Below the pieces are notes generated by a model that was not told the DNA's origin, did not search any database, and was given only the letters and a program-made list of their open reading frames with translations. DNA of 64,000 nt from Rhizobium leguminosarum (GTDB lineage Bacteria > Pseudomonadota > Alphaproteobacteria > Rhizobiales > Rhizobiaceae): contig NZ_CP025012.1 in assembly GCF_002953715.1 (NCBI RefSeq), forward strand, positions 930,001 to 994,000. Reading direction: 5' to 3'. Below, piece after piece: positions 1 to 9,391 of this stretch. Each line of letters opens with the position of its first letter. The first letter of the stretch is position 1. Position numbers and translations under genes: made by a program.

Positions 1-136
1 GGGCCTCAGCCAGTTCGTCTGAGACGAGAGAATCAGGAGCTCCGCCTCAGTGCGGGGCTCATTGTTCTTGCGCCGGAAGCACTGGCTGAAGACCAAGCGC
101 TGTCCCCTGGCTGCCCATTGGATGGAAGGAGAGCAG
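1..136. other. Window edge, no gene assigned
   Basis: Short stretch before the first gene. Open frames run through it, but none shows a recognisable protein or a clear end of an upstream gene. The only clear signal is the AAGGAG ribosome binding site at 126-131 serving the Nudix gene. Confidence 0.4.
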
Positions 137-592
137 ATGGCCATCTGGCGTCCGTCGCAGCAGATCAGGGTGAAGGTGATCGGCCTCGCCTGGCGCAATG
201 ACCGGCTGCTCGCCGCCGAAGTGGAGGATGACAGCGGTCGCATCAAGGGCGTTCGCCCGCTTGGTGGCGCCATTGAATTCGGCGAGAGCCGCGAAGAGGC
301 CCTGCACCGCGAATTCCAGGAGGAGCTCGAAACGGCGATCCGCATCGTCGGTCCCTGGCATCTGCTTGAAAACATCTACGAGCATCACGGCGCGACCGGT
401 CACGAATACATCTTCGCCGCTGATATCGAACTGGCCGATGCATCGCTCTATGAGCGCGATGAAATCCACTATTCCGAACTCGACGAGACGGCGGCGACGG
501 CGCGCTGGTTCGGCCGCGACAGGCTGCGCGACGCCGGCATCGATCTCTATCCGACAGGTCTCGACAGACTGCTGTCGCGCTGGCGCGATTGA
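137..592 (+). CDS. Nudix hydrolase
   Basis: Likely hydrolyses a nucleoside-diphosphate-linked substrate in the cytosol; the substrate cannot be read from the sequence. The Nudix box is clear: GGAIEFGES, then REEALH, then REFQEEL, matching G-x5-E-x7-REUxEE with Glu in place of the usual late Gly. The frame is open from 50, but the ATG at 137 is chosen because AAGGAG lies at 126-131 with ideal spacing and the protein then starts directly with the first beta strand (MAIWRPSQQIRVKVIG). About 151 residues, normal for a single-domain Nudix protein. Stand-alone gene; the next gene is preceded by a palindromic repeat. Confidence 0.85.
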   Translation: MAIWRPSQQIRVKVIGLAWRNDRLLAAEVEDDSGRIKGVRPLGGAIEFGESREEALHREFQEELETAIRIVGPWHLLENIYEHHGATGHEYIFAADIELADASLYERDEIHYSELDETAATARWFGRDRLRDAGIDLYPTGLDRLLSRWRD

Positions 593-692
593 GCCAGAAA
601 GCGCGCACTTTGAGGCGGCTTAGGCCGATCGCCAAACTTTGATCGTCTGCGGCCTGATCCATGGGAACAATGAGCTGGCATCGCCTGTTGCT

Positions 693-751
693 AGAGCAAT
701 TCCAGCAAAACTGTGCAGCGGTTTTGCGTCCGGAATTGCGTGAAACAAAAA
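693..751. repeat. Palindromic intergenic repeat, AGAGCAATTCC type
   Basis: Nested inverted repeat: outer arms GCAATTCC and GGAATTGC, inner arms GCAAAAC and GTTTTGC, followed by an A-rich AAACAAAAA tail. Related copies lie at 39565, 42484 and 47504. The motif is familiar from rhizobial intergenic DNA. Confidence 0.8.
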
Positions 752-780
752 CGATCGCTGAAACCAGAAGGAATAGCATC

Positions 781-1104
781 ATGCGCAGGTTTATTGCAGC
801 AACGTCGATCGCTCTCCTCAGCCTCTCCGCCCCGGTTCTTGCCCAGTCGAATATGGGCATGGATGCCAGCGGCCGGATCGACGGCACGCCGCCGCTCGGC
901 ACCGCGCCGGGAGCCGAAACGCAAAGCGGGCTGATAATCCCGCTCGACTCGATCGAAACCGGCAGCATCGACAATGGACCAGTAAGCGGTCCGGTCGACT
1001 GGGCGCGCTGCCCGCCGCGCAAGGCGCGCGGAGCGCTTGCCACCGAAGGCGGCAAGAGCGGCGCCTCCGTCAGCCCCGCATGCCGTGATAACGGAAACCA
1101 GTAA
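781..1104 (+). CDS. Small exported protein of unknown function
   Basis: 107 residues with a clear signal peptide: MRRF, a hydrophobic stretch IAATSIALLSLSA, then PVLAQ as a signal peptidase I site near residue 22. The mature part is Gly/Ser/Pro-rich and low in complexity, with two cysteines (WARCPPRK and SPACRD) that could form a disulfide. The ATG at 781 is chosen over an in-frame ATG at 661 because the upstream extension would be encoded by the palindromic repeat and would bury the signal peptide. No domain recognised; probably a periplasmic or secreted rhizobial protein. Confidence 0.65.
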   Translation: MRRFIAATSIALLSLSAPVLAQSNMGMDASGRIDGTPPLGTAPGAETQSGLIIPLDSIETGSIDNGPVSGPVDWARCPPRKARGALATEGGKSGASVSPACRDNGNQ

Positions 1105-1119
1105 CACCAGGGGAGGGCG

Positions 1120-2637
1120 CTATTTGCCGTCCTTCTTGTCGTGATGCAGGATGACGCCGAGTTCATGCCATCGACGCCCGTCGCGCTCGATGAGTAGATC
1201 GGCTGAGGCCGGTCCCATGCTGCCCGGCGCGTAAGCGTCAGGCTCGCTCTCATCCCTAGCCCAGATATCGAGGAAGGGCTGCACCGCCGCCCATCCGGCC
1301 TCGATGCCGTCGGCGCGCTGGAACAGCGTCTGGTCGCCGATGAAGAGATCGTAGAGCAGCGATTCATAGCCGGTCGTCTTGGCGATATCGAATTTGTCGG
1401 CATAGCGGAAATCGAGAGAGACCGGCACGGTATCGACGGAAAGCCCCGGCGACTTGATCGAGATTTCCATGCTCATGCCCTCGTCCGGCTGTACCTGGAT
1501 CACCAGCCGGTTCGGTGGCAGGCGGCGCTTGACGTCGGTCTCGCGAAACTGCGCGAACGGCACCGGCTGGAAGGTGATAACGATTTCGGTGTCGCGCGCC
1601 GTCAGCGCCTTGCCCGTCCTGAGATAGAAGGGCACGCCGGCCCAGCGCCAGGTATCGGCATAGAGCTTCAGTGCCACGAAGGTCTCGGTCCTGCTGTCGG
1701 GCGAGACGTCCTTGGTGTCGCGATAGGCTGGAAGCTCAGCACCATTGAGCGGGCCTGCGCCATAGGCGCCGCGCACGCCATGCGTTTTGGCCTCTTCCGG
1801 CGTATAGACGCGCAGCGCCTTCAGCACCTTGCTCTTCTCGTTGCGGATTGCCTCGGCATCGAAACTGTTCGGCGGCTCCATGGCGATCATCGCCAGCAGC
1901 TGGAAAAGATGGTTCGGCACCATGTCGCGCAGCGCACCGGTTGCATCGTAGAATTTGCCGCGGCTGCCGACATCGACGATCTCGGCGGCGGTGATCTGCA
2001 CATGGTCGATGTAGCGGCTGTTCCACAAGGACTCGATCATCATGTTGGCGAAACGCGCCGTCATCAGGTTCTGCACCGTCTCCTTGCCGAGGAAATGGTC
2101 GAGCCGGTAGACTTGGCCTTCCCCGACCTGGGCGAGAATCCGCGCATTGAGCGCCTGCGCCGAGGCGAGATCGGTGCCGAACGGCTTCTCGATCGCGACG
2201 CGGCGGAAGACGCCTTCGCTTTCATCGGTCAGCCCATGCGCGGCAAGCTTCTCGACAATCGTGCCGAAGAAGGATGGCGGCACCGCGAGATAAAAGGCGG
2301 CATTGGCATTCGGCCCCAGCCGCTTGCCGATCTCGACGAAAATATCGTCCTTGGTGAAATCCCCGGACGTATAGGAAATGCGCCGGCGCAGGCTCTCCCA
2401 GGCTTCGTCCTTCACCGTCGGCTCTTCGCCGCTCAGATGGCTGAGGAATTGGTCGAGCCGCCCGCGCAGGAATTCGTCGTCACCCGGCTCGATGCCGATG
2501 CCGAGAATGTGGAGATCCTCGCCCACCAGGCGGCTGCGCGTCAGATTGATGATCGCCGGCACCAGCAGGCGGCGCGTCAGGTCCCCCGTGGCGCCGAAGA
2601 TGACGAGGGTGACCGGCGGGGTAGGGGCAGCGTCCAT
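1120..2637 (-). CDS. zwf: Glucose-6-phosphate 1-dehydrogenase
   Basis: Oxidises glucose 6-phosphate to 6-phosphogluconolactone with NAD(P)+, entering the Entner-Doudoroff and pentose phosphate routes. The nucleotide-binding GATGDL lies at residues 15-20, EKPFG at 150-154 and the substrate/catalytic signature RLDHFLGKE at 178-186 (canonical RIDHYLGKE, with the catalytic His present). 505 residues, full length. Start supported by AAGGAG just upstream. No pgl or edd gene is next to it, unlike the usual rhizobial zwf-pgl-edd operon, so this may be a second zwf copy. Confidence 0.93.
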   Translation of the reverse strand: MDAAPTPPVTLVIFGATGDLTRRLLVPAIINLTRSRLVGEDLHILGIGIEPGDDEFLRGRLDQFLSHLSGEEPTVKDEAWESLRRRISYTSGDFTKDDIFVEIGKRLGPNANAAFYLAVPPSFFGTIVEKLAAHGLTDESEGVFRRVAIEKPFGTDLASAQALNARILAQVGEGQVYRLDHFLGKETVQNLMTARFANMMIESLWNSRYIDHVQITAAEIVDVGSRGKFYDATGALRDMVPNHLFQLLAMIAMEPPNSFDAEAIRNEKSKVLKALRVYTPEEAKTHGVRGAYGAGPLNGAELPAYRDTKDVSPDSRTETFVALKLYADTWRWAGVPFYLRTGKALTARDTEIVITFQPVPFAQFRETDVKRRLPPNRLVIQVQPDEGMSMEISIKSPGLSVDTVPVSLDFRYADKFDIAKTTGYESLLYDLFIGDQTLFQRADGIEAGWAAVQPFLDIWARDESEPDAYAPGSMGPASADLLIERDGRRWHELGVILHHDKKDGK

Positions 2638-2743
2638 GTGTCATCTCCTTGGAATTTGCGGCCGACTATACTGCGCGCTGGTTTTGCCGCAACATATGCA
2701 GGCGAGGGATAACAGGCATTTGACATCCTCTGGCGCTCGCGGT

Positions 2744-2818
2744 CGCCCCTCATCTGCCTGCCGGCACCAACCGGGGTCGAGCCACGGGTCTCGACCCCGG
2801 CAAGGTTAGGGTGAGGGG
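2744..2818. repeat. RIME-like intergenic inverted repeat
   Basis: Outer arms GCCCCTCA (2744-2751) and TGAGGGGC (2811-2818) enclose an inner perfect stem GGGGTCGAG (2772-2780) with CTCGACCCC (2789-2797). It contains CCTCATCTGCCTGCCGGCA, also present at 25148 and, in variant form, at 27570. Confidence 0.75.
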
Positions 2819-2887
2819 CAAGCCACACGGTAGGTTAGGGTGAGGGCTGCCATCGGCGCGAACCGGACATGCCGGCAGCGGCCGCCT

Positions 2888-3658
2888 TTACCCCTTCACC
2901 GCCACCATGAAGATCCTCGGAAACCTGAGCAGCACCCGTCCATCCGACATCTTGGGATAGGCCTTTTCCAACCGCTCCAGGTAATCCGCCAGGAACGCCT
3001 CACGATGCTCTTCGCCGGCATGGGCAAGATAGGGCATCAGCCCGGTTCCCTTCACCCATTCGACGATACCAGCCGCATCCGCCATCGGGTGATTGTAGAC
3101 GGTGTGCCAGATATCGACATGCGCGGCTTTGGCGATCAGCCGGCTGTAATAGGTGGATGGCGGCGGCAGCGACCTGCGGCGCACGCTCTTCGCCTCGAAG
3201 GCGGATTTCCACGGTCCGGCATGCGCCGTCTCCTCCATCGCCAGATGTGAGGGTTCGCCGAGATTATCGGGCATCTGCACCGCAAGCACGCCGCCTTCGG
3301 AAAGCCCGTCCATCAGCCGGTCGAAGATATCGAGATGATCGGGCAGCCATTGGAAGACGGCATTGGCAAACAAGAGGTCGGCGGGTTGGTCCGGCTGCCA
3401 GCGGGTGAGATCGGCCTCGACGAAGGCAGTGCCCGGAAGCCGCTTGCGCGCCGCCTCCAGCATGTTCATGTCGCTGTCGACGCCCGAGACGCCCTGCGCC
3501 CCGTAGCGCTCGATGATCAGCTCGGTCGAATTGCCCGGGCCACAGCCGAGATCGATGGCATGACGAAGGTTTTGCAGCGGCACCTGTGCCAACAGGTCAC
3601 GCGCCGGTCGCGTGCGCTCATCCTCGAATTTCACATATTGGTTGGCGGACCATGCCAT
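2888..3658 (-). CDS. tam: Trans-aconitate 2-methyltransferase
   Basis: SAM-dependent enzyme that methylates trans-aconitate, a spontaneous by-product of the citric acid cycle that inhibits aconitase. The SAM-binding motif [11 protein letters not shown] is at residues 36-45, followed by the acidic GVDSD; the N-terminal [19 protein letters not shown] is characteristic of Tam. 256 residues, the family length. A GTG at 3667 is also in frame, but CAGGAG lies directly against it and is 8-9 bases from the ATG at 3658, so the ATG is preferred. Cytosolic single gene. Confidence 0.88.
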   Translation of the reverse strand: MAWSANQYVKFEDERTRPARDLLAQVPLQNLRHAIDLGCGPGNSTELIIERYGAQGVSGVDSDMNMLEAARKRLPGTAFVEADLTRWQPDQPADLLFANAVFQWLPDHLDIFDRLMDGLSEGGVLAVQMPDNLGEPSHLAMEETAHAGPWKSAFEAKSVRRRSLPPPSTYYSRLIAKAAHVDIWHTVYNHPMADAAGIVEWVKGTGLMPYLAHAGEEHREAFLADYLERLEKAYPKMSDGRVLLRFPRIFMVAVKG

Positions 3659-3675
3659 GGCGTTCACTCCTGCTG

Positions 3676-3783
3676 TCAGGCCACATCGTCCATGTGGTGG
3701 ATGCGGATCTTGTCGATGTTGCGGCCGTCGAGATTGACGACCTCATCGGCGAAGTCGCCAGCGACGAGGGGACGCGCCGATCT
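3676..3783 (-). pseudogene. C-terminal remnant of a CNNM/CBS (TlyC/CorC-type) gene
   Basis: Immediately after the stop codon of the downstream-reading CNNM/CBS gene, and in the same frame, the minus strand encodes 35 more codons: [15 protein letters not shown], then [20 protein letters not shown] and a stop. [11 protein letters not shown] closely matches the last residues of the intact protein (VDLDGRRVDKI). This looks like the tail of a second, largely lost homologue. It has no start codon of its own. Confidence 0.7.
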
Positions 3784-5058
3784 TCACTCAGCCGACACAA
3801 GTATTTTGTCCACGCGCCTCCCGTCGAGATCGACGACTTCGAAGCGCCATCCATCTCTCGTGAAGCTCTCGCCCAATTCCGGCAGATGTTTCAACTCTTC
3901 CAACACCAGGCCGGCGACCGTCTGATATTCCAAGTCGCCATCGAGCCTGAGGCTTAAGAATTCAGCGAACTCGTCAATTGGCGTCCAGCCCGACACCAGA
4001 TAAGAGCCGTCGTCTCGCCGAGCGATGGCCTGTTCATCGACAGGCCCCTCCTGGAGAGCCCCCATGATTGCTTCCAAAATGTCACCTGACGAAACAACCC
4101 CCTCGAAGTGGCCGTACTCGTCGAAAACCAGCACCATGTGAACGGGCGATTTCCTGATGGCTTCAATCACATTGATGGCAGTTGAAAGGTCTGAAACCAC
4201 CGGGACGTCTTGCGTCAGAGCCGCAATGTCGGCACTGCCGTGTTCGGACATCGCGTCGTAGAAGTCCTTGACCGGAAGGATGCCGATCACCTCGTCCGAA
4301 CTGCCTTTTCGAACGGGCAACCGCGACCGCTTCGTCCTGTGCAACTGGGTCCGAATTTCATCAAGGCTGTCGTCGATATCAATAATTTCGACGTCCCGCC
4401 GGGGCGTCATAAGCGCTCGGGCAGTGCGATCCGCCAGCCGCATGACACCTGATATCATCGCGGACTCTTCGCTTTCGATCACTCCAGCCGACTGCGCCTC
4501 GGCCAGAACAGTTTTGATTTCTGCGTCAGAGACATTTTCGCCAGCTTTTCCTGTTTGGCCCAAGAGCTTGAGCACAAGATTTCCGGAGGCGTTCAGAAGC
4601 CACACGAGTGGCAGCGCAATTTTTGAAAGGACCGCCATAGCGGGTGCGACCTTGGCCGCAACCGCTTCGGGTTCCCGCAATGCGATCTGCTTTGGAACAA
4701 GTTCGCCGACGATCAACGAAAGATATGTGATTGCCACGACGACTGAACCTACGCCAATGGCATCAGCGGCCGTCGATGATATTCCCTGGGCTTCTAGCCA
4801 TCCGCTCAGGCGGCCGCCGAGCGTGGCGCCTGAGAAAGCGCCGGATAGAACGCCGACCAGCGTGATTCCGATCTGCACCGTAGAGAGAAAACGACCGGGG
4901 TTTTCGGCAAGTTTGATCGCTTGAGCTGCACCCTTGCTTCCATTGTCGGAGAGGACCTTTAGGCGAGCTGTCCGAGAATAAACAACGGCCAGTTCCGACA
5001 TGGCGAGCACACCATTCAGGATGGTGAGGAACGCCACAATTCCAATTTCCAGAAACAC
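3784..5058 (-). CDS. CNNM/CBS-domain membrane protein (hemolysin C/CorC family)
   Basis: 424-residue membrane protein of the TlyC/CorC/CNNM family, associated with divalent-cation (Mg/Co) transport or resistance; the 'hemolysin' name is historical. N-terminal CNNM (DUF21) domain at about 1-185 with four hydrophobic segments and the family-typical NPGRFLSTVQIGITLVGVLSG; paired CBS domains at about 200-325 (ALMTPRRDVEIID and VHMVLVFDEYGHFEGVVS); C-terminal CorC/HlyC domain at about 340-424. Start is GTG at 5058 with AGGG nearby. Codon choice is visibly less G/C-biased than in the neighbouring genes, and a second C-terminal tail follows its stop, both consistent with acquisition by recombination. 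Confidence 0.85.
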   Translation of the reverse strand: MFLEIGIVAFLTILNGVLAMSELAVVYSRTARLKVLSDNGSKGAAQAIKLAENPGRFLSTVQIGITLVGVLSGAFSGATLGGRLSGWLEAQGISSTAADAIGVGSVVVAITYLSLIVGELVPKQIALREPEAVAAKVAPAMAVLSKIALPLVWLLNASGNLVLKLLGQTGKAGENVSDAEIKTVLAEAQSAGVIESEESAMISGVMRLADRTARALMTPRRDVEIIDIDDSLDEIRTQLHRTKRSRLPVRKGSSDEVIGILPVKDFYDAMSEHGSADIAALTQDVPVVSDLSTAINVIEAIRKSPVHMVLVFDEYGHFEGVVSSGDILEAIMGALQEGPVDEQAIARRDDGSYLVSGWTPIDEFAEFLSLRLDGDLEYQTVAGLVLEELKHLPELGESFTRDGWRFEVVDLDGRRVDKILVSAE

Positions 5059-5699
5059 AGGGACCCTATTCGTTGAGGTTGTAGTGCCGCATTCGTCAGG
5101 CGAAGCGGCGAGGCATTCGAAGGGACGCTCTATATACGCATCGCCTGTCGTCTCTCCATCATCGTGTTGACATCAAGGTTCCATCAGACCGCTCCTCTGA
5201 AGTGAGCGCGGCCGCCCGTCATCGGCAATGGTCTGGGAAGCGGCCCTCTCTGCGGGAGCATTGATATGCCTGAGGCGAGGCGGAGGTCATCGCACCGTCT
5301 ACAATGGTCGCCTGCTTCCTCGGCCGGGAGATCCCGGTTGGAAGGGGCGGAGCTTGTACTGGATGGGTCGCTGTCAGGCATGTCGCAATTTTGACGGTGA
5401 AACAGTGCCGACGCAAGAGGCGCCGGGCAAAAATCCTTATAGCGTCTTGATGTGACAGTTTCGCCAACGGCAGCAGCGCCGCATTTGCGCGTCTTAAAAG
5501 AGGCGCTGCGGGCTGCCTTGCCATAAGTAAAAGTGGCGCAATACACCGTAAATTAACAGCCGCTCCGTATTTTCTCTAAATTGCGAACGATTTCCGCGAC
5601 GTGCAGCCACGTCCTGAAATCAGTTCTCGGTCTGGGGAAGCCGGGACGGAATAGATCGGTGCGCGATCGACGACCTGCCCGCTTGAGGAGGTTAAGCGC
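5059..5699. other. 641-base intergenic region without a convincing gene
   Basis: Several overlapping frames are open on both strands, but they have low-complexity, Arg/Pro/Ser-rich translations and no good ribosome binding site. The right end must hold the promoter and leader of the chemoreceptor gene; GAGGAGG at 5685-5691 is its ribosome binding site. I see no tRNA, repeat or terminator here. Confidence 0.5.
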
Positions 5700-8081
5700 A
5701 TGCAGTTCAAATCGGCTACCGGGCGCAACATTTTTTCCGTGGCGGCCTGCGGTGTCATCGCCACCATCGCGGCATCGGGCGTCCTTTTCTACATCGCCTA
5801 CAACGATATGCGCAAATCGAGCCTCGATCAGATGCTCCAGATCGCTGCCACCAACGCGCTCAACGTCGAGAAATCCATGAGCGTGGCGCTCGGTATCGTC
5901 AATGCGTTGGAAACGTCGCTGTCGACGATGAAGGACGGCGGAAACGCCAATCGTGCTGCCGCCGACGACCTGCTGAAGAACATGCTGCAGGATAATCCGA
6001 TGGCGCTCGGTGTTTGGACCGGCTGGGAACCGAATGCCTTCGACGGCAAGGACAAGGATTTTGTCGGCAAGGAAGGCCACGACACGACCGGCCGCTACGT
6101 GCCCTACTGGGTCCGCAGTGGCGACAAGATCCAGCACACGCCGCTGGTCGATTATGGCGCGTCGGGCGCCGGCGATTACTACCAGCTGCCCTTTACTCAG
6201 AAAAAGACCGTGGTCATCGAACCTTATGTTTACGCGGTCGACGGCAAGGACGTGCTGATGACCTCGGTCGCCAAGCCGATCATGGTCGATGGCAAGGCGC
6301 TCGGCGTCGCCGGCATGGACATTTCGCTCGACGACGCCAACAAGGCGATCTCGGCAGTCCACCCGATGGAGACCGGCTATCTCAGCCTGGTGACGGGCGC
6401 CGGCAGCATCATCAGCCATCCTTCCGCAGAACTCGCAGGCAAGAATATCAAGGACGGCGGTGATCTCACCGCCGGCTGGGATCAGTTGATCGCCAAGCCC
6501 GGCGTCGCGCAGGAGATCGCAGGCCCGGACGGCCAGACCTATTTCTCGGTCGCCTATCCGGTAAAGCTGACGAATGACCTCAACTGGTACGCCATCGTCT
6601 CGGTGCCGAAATCCACCGTCTTTGCCCAACTGAATAACATGGCCTGGAGCGCCGTTGCGATCACCGCCATCGCTGCCCTCTTGCTCGGTTTTTCAGGCTG
6701 GCTCATTGCCCGCAAATTCATCCGCCGCATAGAGGGCGTGATCGCCGAGACCGATCGCATCGCCCATGGCCAGCTCGACGTGCAATTGAACGACAAGAAT
6801 GCCAAGGACGAAATCGGCGATCTCTCACGCTCCCTCGCCATCCTGCTGGAAAGCAATCGCCAGAAGATCAAGCTGGAAACGGATGCAGAAACCTCCCGGT
6901 CCCGCGAAGAGATCGAACGACAGGAACGTTCCGTCCTCCATGCCGCCCGTGAGGATTCGATCAAGTTTGCGGTGAGCGAACTCGGCAACGGACTGGCCAG
7001 CCTTTCCAACGGAGATATGACCGTCCGGTTGGAAAAGCCATTCACCGACTCCCTTGACGAAATCCGCGTCGATTTCAATGCGTCTGTCGAAAAGCTCCAG
7101 GCGGCCCTGATTTCCTTCTCCGAAAACGCTGCCGTCATTCAGGCCGGTTCGGAGGAAATCCGCTCCGGCGCCGACGATCTCGCCCGCCGCACCGAACAGC
7201 AGGCCGCTTCCGTCGAGGAGACCGCCGCCGCGCTCGAGCAGATCACCACCTCGGTCAAGGACTCCACCCTTCGCGCCGAAGAAGCGGGAACGCTCGTCAG
7301 CCGCACCAAGGATGGTGCAGAAAAGTCCGGAGAGATCGTGCGCAATGCCGTCGATGCCATGACCGGCATCGAGCAATCCTCGCAGTCGATCTCCAACATC
7401 ATCGGCGTGATCGACGATATCGCCTTCCAGACCAATCTGCTGGCCCTCAATGCAGGCGTTGAGGCAGCACGTGCAGGGGAGGCCGGCAAGGGCTTCGCCG
7501 TCGTCGCACAGGAAGTGCGTGAACTCGCACAGCGCTCGGCCACCGCCGCCAAGGAGATCAAGGCGCTGATCACCTCGTCCGGCGCCCAGGTCAAGCGCGG
7601 CGTCGATCTCGTCGGCCAGACCGGCAAGGCGCTGCAGGCGATCGTTGCCGAAGTCCAGCAGATCAACAGCAATGTCCAGGCGGTCGTCCAGGCTGCCCGT
7701 GAACAGTCGACGGGTCTCCTGGAGATCAACACCGCGGTCAACCAGATGGACCAGTCGACCCAGAAGAACGCCGCGATGGTCGAGGAATCGAATGCCGCCT
7801 CGCACACGCTGGTGACGGAGGTGTCTGCCCTTTCGGAGCGTCTGGCACAGTTCAATCTCGGCCAGGTTGCAAAGGCGGCCCCCGCCGCCCGGACGACTGC
7901 CAAGCCGCTGGCCCGCCCGGTCGCGGCGACGCTTGCGGCGCGCAGACAGGTTCCCGCCTCGGCCGCCGACCATGCCAGGCCCGCTCCCTCGCCGGCGCGC
8001 GCACTCGGCGGCAAGCTCGCAGCCGCCTTCGGCACCTCAGCCGCACCGGCTTCGAGCGAGGGCAACTGGGAAGAGTTCTAG
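5700..8081 (+). CDS. Methyl-accepting chemotaxis protein, dCache sensor, CheR-tethering tail
   Basis: 793-residue transmembrane chemoreceptor. TM1 at about 12-32, a large periplasmic double-Cache-like sensor at about 35-310 ([16 protein letters not shown] and [20 protein letters not shown] are typical), TM2 at about 315-337, HAMP at about 338-392, a second HAMP-like segment at about 425-485 ([14 protein letters not shown]), and the cytoplasmic signalling hairpin, with the conserved tip [20 protein letters not shown] near residue 580. The C-terminus is a flexible Ala/Pro-rich linker ending in NWEEF, matching the pentapeptide that recruits CheR or CheB. Strong GAGGAGG ribosome binding site. The ligand is unknown; Cache domains usually bind small organic acids or amino acids. 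No che genes nearby. Confidence 0.93.
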   Translation: MQFKSATGRNIFSVAACGVIATIAASGVLFYIAYNDMRKSSLDQMLQIAATNALNVEKSMSVALGIVNALETSLSTMKDGGNANRAAADDLLKNMLQDNPMALGVWTGWEPNAFDGKDKDFVGKEGHDTTGRYVPYWVRSGDKIQHTPLVDYGASGAGDYYQLPFTQKKTVVIEPYVYAVDGKDVLMTSVAKPIMVDGKALGVAGMDISLDDANKAISAVHPMETGYLSLVTGAGSIISHPSAELAGKNIKDGGDLTAGWDQLIAKPGVAQEIAGPDGQTYFSVAYPVKLTNDLNWYAIVSVPKSTVFAQLNNMAWSAVAITAIAALLLGFSGWLIARKFIRRIEGVIAETDRIAHGQLDVQLNDKNAKDEIGDLSRSLAILLESNRQKIKLETDAETSRSREEIERQERSVLHAAREDSIKFAVSELGNGLASLSNGDMTVRLEKPFTDSLDEIRVDFNASVEKLQAALISFSENAAVIQAGSEEIRSGADDLARRTEQQAASVEETAAALEQITTSVKDSTLRAEEAGTLVSRTKDGAEKSGEIVRNAVDAMTGIEQSSQSISNIIGVIDDIAFQTNLLALNAGVEAARAGEAGKGFAVVAQEVRELAQRSATAAKEIKALITSSGAQVKRGVDLVGQTGKALQAIVAEVQQINSNVQAVVQAAREQSTGLLEINTAVNQMDQSTQKNAAMVEESNAASHTLVTEVSALSERLAQFNLGQVAKAAPAARTTAKPLARPVAATLAARRQVPASAADHARPAPSPARALGGKLAAAFGTSAAPASSEGNWEEF

Positions 8082-8083
8082 AA

Positions 8084-8141
8084 GCATGTCGCGTAAAACT
8101 GTCAGCGGTTTTGCGGCGCGAGACGCTGTCAGATTTTACGA
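8084..8141. repeat. Palindromic repeat, GCATGTCG type
   Basis: Begins three bases after the chemoreceptor stop. Arms CGTAAAACTGTCAGCG and CGCTGTCAGATTTTACG form an imperfect inverted repeat around GTTTTGCGGCGCGAGA. Related to the elements at 44016 and 46388. It may act as a transcript 3' end. Confidence 0.65.
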
Positions 8142-8289
8142 GGCGCTCGGAGGACCGTCGTCGAGGCCGGTGGTGAAAACCCGGTGCTGACAAAGGAATT
8201 GCGAACCAGGCCTCAATGGTGAAGTATTGCGCTGACCGCGAGCTGCCCTGACGTTCTCGTGGAGCCTCTCCAAAAACGACGAGGTCACG

Positions 8290-8796
8290 ATGCTTATTAT
8301 CTTTGGCGGTCTGCCTGGCAGTGGAAAGACGACGATTGCTCGCGCTTTGGCTGAGCGGTTGAATGCAGTCCATGTGCGCGTCGATACCATCGAGCAAGCA
8401 ATCCGTGCCTCCGGAATTGCCGATGATGCCGGGCCTGCAGGCTATATCGTGGCTTACGGAATTGCCGGAGACAATCTGACCCTCGGCAGGACTGTTATCG
8501 CCGACTCCGTCAACCCGCTTCGGATAACCAGGTCAGCGTGGCTTTCGGTCGCGCAAGCGGCCGGGGTGGTGGCGGCGGAGGTCGAGGTGGTTTGCTCGGA
8601 CAAAGCCGAGCACCGCAACCGTGTTGAAACGCGCCTCACTGACGTCGAAGGTCTCGTGAAGCCGACATGGCAAGAGACTTCCGAACGAGCCTATGACGAA
8701 TGGCACGATGCGATCGTCATCGATACGGCTTCGAAAACGGTCGACGTCGCTTTGGAGGAACTGGTGAGCCGATTGAAATCGCTGGCGATGCGATGA
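8290..8796 (+). CDS. P-loop ATP-binding kinase-like protein
   Basis: 168 residues starting with a Walker A motif almost at the N-terminus (GLPGSGKTT, residues 7-15), followed by the pattern seen in small-molecule kinases of the chloramphenicol phosphotransferase/APS-kinase-like group: a DT pair after strand 2 (HVRVDTIE) and a late VEVVCSDKAEHRNRVETR lid-like helix. It probably phosphorylates a small molecule; the substrate cannot be inferred. GAGGT lies 5 bases before the ATG. Stands alone between a palindromic repeat and a convergent membrane-anchored protein gene. A zeta-toxin-like role is less likely because no antitoxin gene is adjacent. Confidence 0.75.
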   Translation: MLIIFGGLPGSGKTTIARALAERLNAVHVRVDTIEQAIRASGIADDAGPAGYIVAYGIAGDNLTLGRTVIADSVNPLRITRSAWLSVAQAAGVVAAEVEVVCSDKAEHRNRVETRLTDVEGLVKPTWQETSERAYDEWHDAIVIDTASKTVDVALEELVSRLKSLAMR

Positions 8797-8844
8797 CTAC
8801 GAAACAACGTCCTGGTTGAGCTTTCTACTGAGTTCCGTAAAATC

Positions 8845-9294
8845 CTACCGTCGGGTAGACTGTCGTCCTGTCGCCAGTTCTGCCCGGCAAGCCTCACCAA
8901 AATCGAGGAGAAAGTTCATCGCGCCGGAACGGGCAAGATCCCGGATTTCAGAGAGCGAGCGATTGGGCGTCAAATAGGTCTCGACGATCCTTACCATGGC
9001 CAGCTCGGCTGCATCCACGACCGGACGGGATGAGATCAGACGCATCTGGGCGACCAGTGCATAAAGCAGCACGAGGTCGGAAACGTCGTCCTTCTGGTGG
9101 CTTAGTGCGTCACCGTAAAGCCGCGTGGCTTCCGCGATGAAATCCGAAAACAGCTTTTCGCGTTTGGCAGCCTCGGCCTCGCGTTGTTTTTCCTTCACCT
9201 GTGATCGATGCGTCATCCACGTGCTGACAAACGAGGTTAGGCTGCCAATCGCGATGCCGGCGAGGCCCATCAGGGCGGAGATGTATGCGTCCAT
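8845..9294 (-). CDS. Membrane-anchored coiled-coil protein, unknown function
   Basis: 149 residues. One N-terminal transmembrane helix (SALMGLAGIAIGSLTSFVST, residues 6-25) is followed by a charged, coiled-coil-prone stretch (QVKEKQREAEAAKREKLF) and a helical cytoplasmic domain with no recognised catalytic motif. GGAG sits about 10 bases before the ATG. Such single-span proteins are scattered in rhizobial and other proteobacterial genomes as hypothetical proteins. Its 3' end faces the P-loop kinase gene and its 5' end faces away from the TetR gene's 3' end. Confidence 0.65.
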   Translation of the reverse strand: MDAYISALMGLAGIAIGSLTSFVSTWMTHRSQVKEKQREAEAAKREKLFSDFIAEATRLYGDALSHQKDDVSDLVLLYALVAQMRLISSRPVVDAAELAMVRIVETYLTPNRSLSEIRDLARSGAMNFLLDFGEACRAELATGRQSTRR

Positions 9295-9391
9295 GAGAAT
9301 TCTCCACTCGGAACGAACGCGGCGTGACTAGGAAAATGAGGAGACCGCTCACTGACACGCTCCGTACCCGGCGGAAGCGTCATCGGTACTT

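Noticed and set aside
1780..2712. Long open frame of 310 codons on the plus strand across zwf
   Set aside because: It is the antisense shadow of zwf; the composition is His/Arg/Glu-rich, typical of reverse frames in high-GC genes, and there is no ribosome binding site.
5184..5546. 120-codon minus-strand frame in the gap before the chemoreceptor
   Set aside because: No ribosome binding site, Arg/Ser/Pro-rich translation, overlapping alternatives of equal quality on both strands.
8290..8796. Zeta-toxin interpretation of the P-loop protein
   Set aside because: The gene is alone, lacks an adjacent antitoxin and is short for that family; a small-molecule kinase is simpler.
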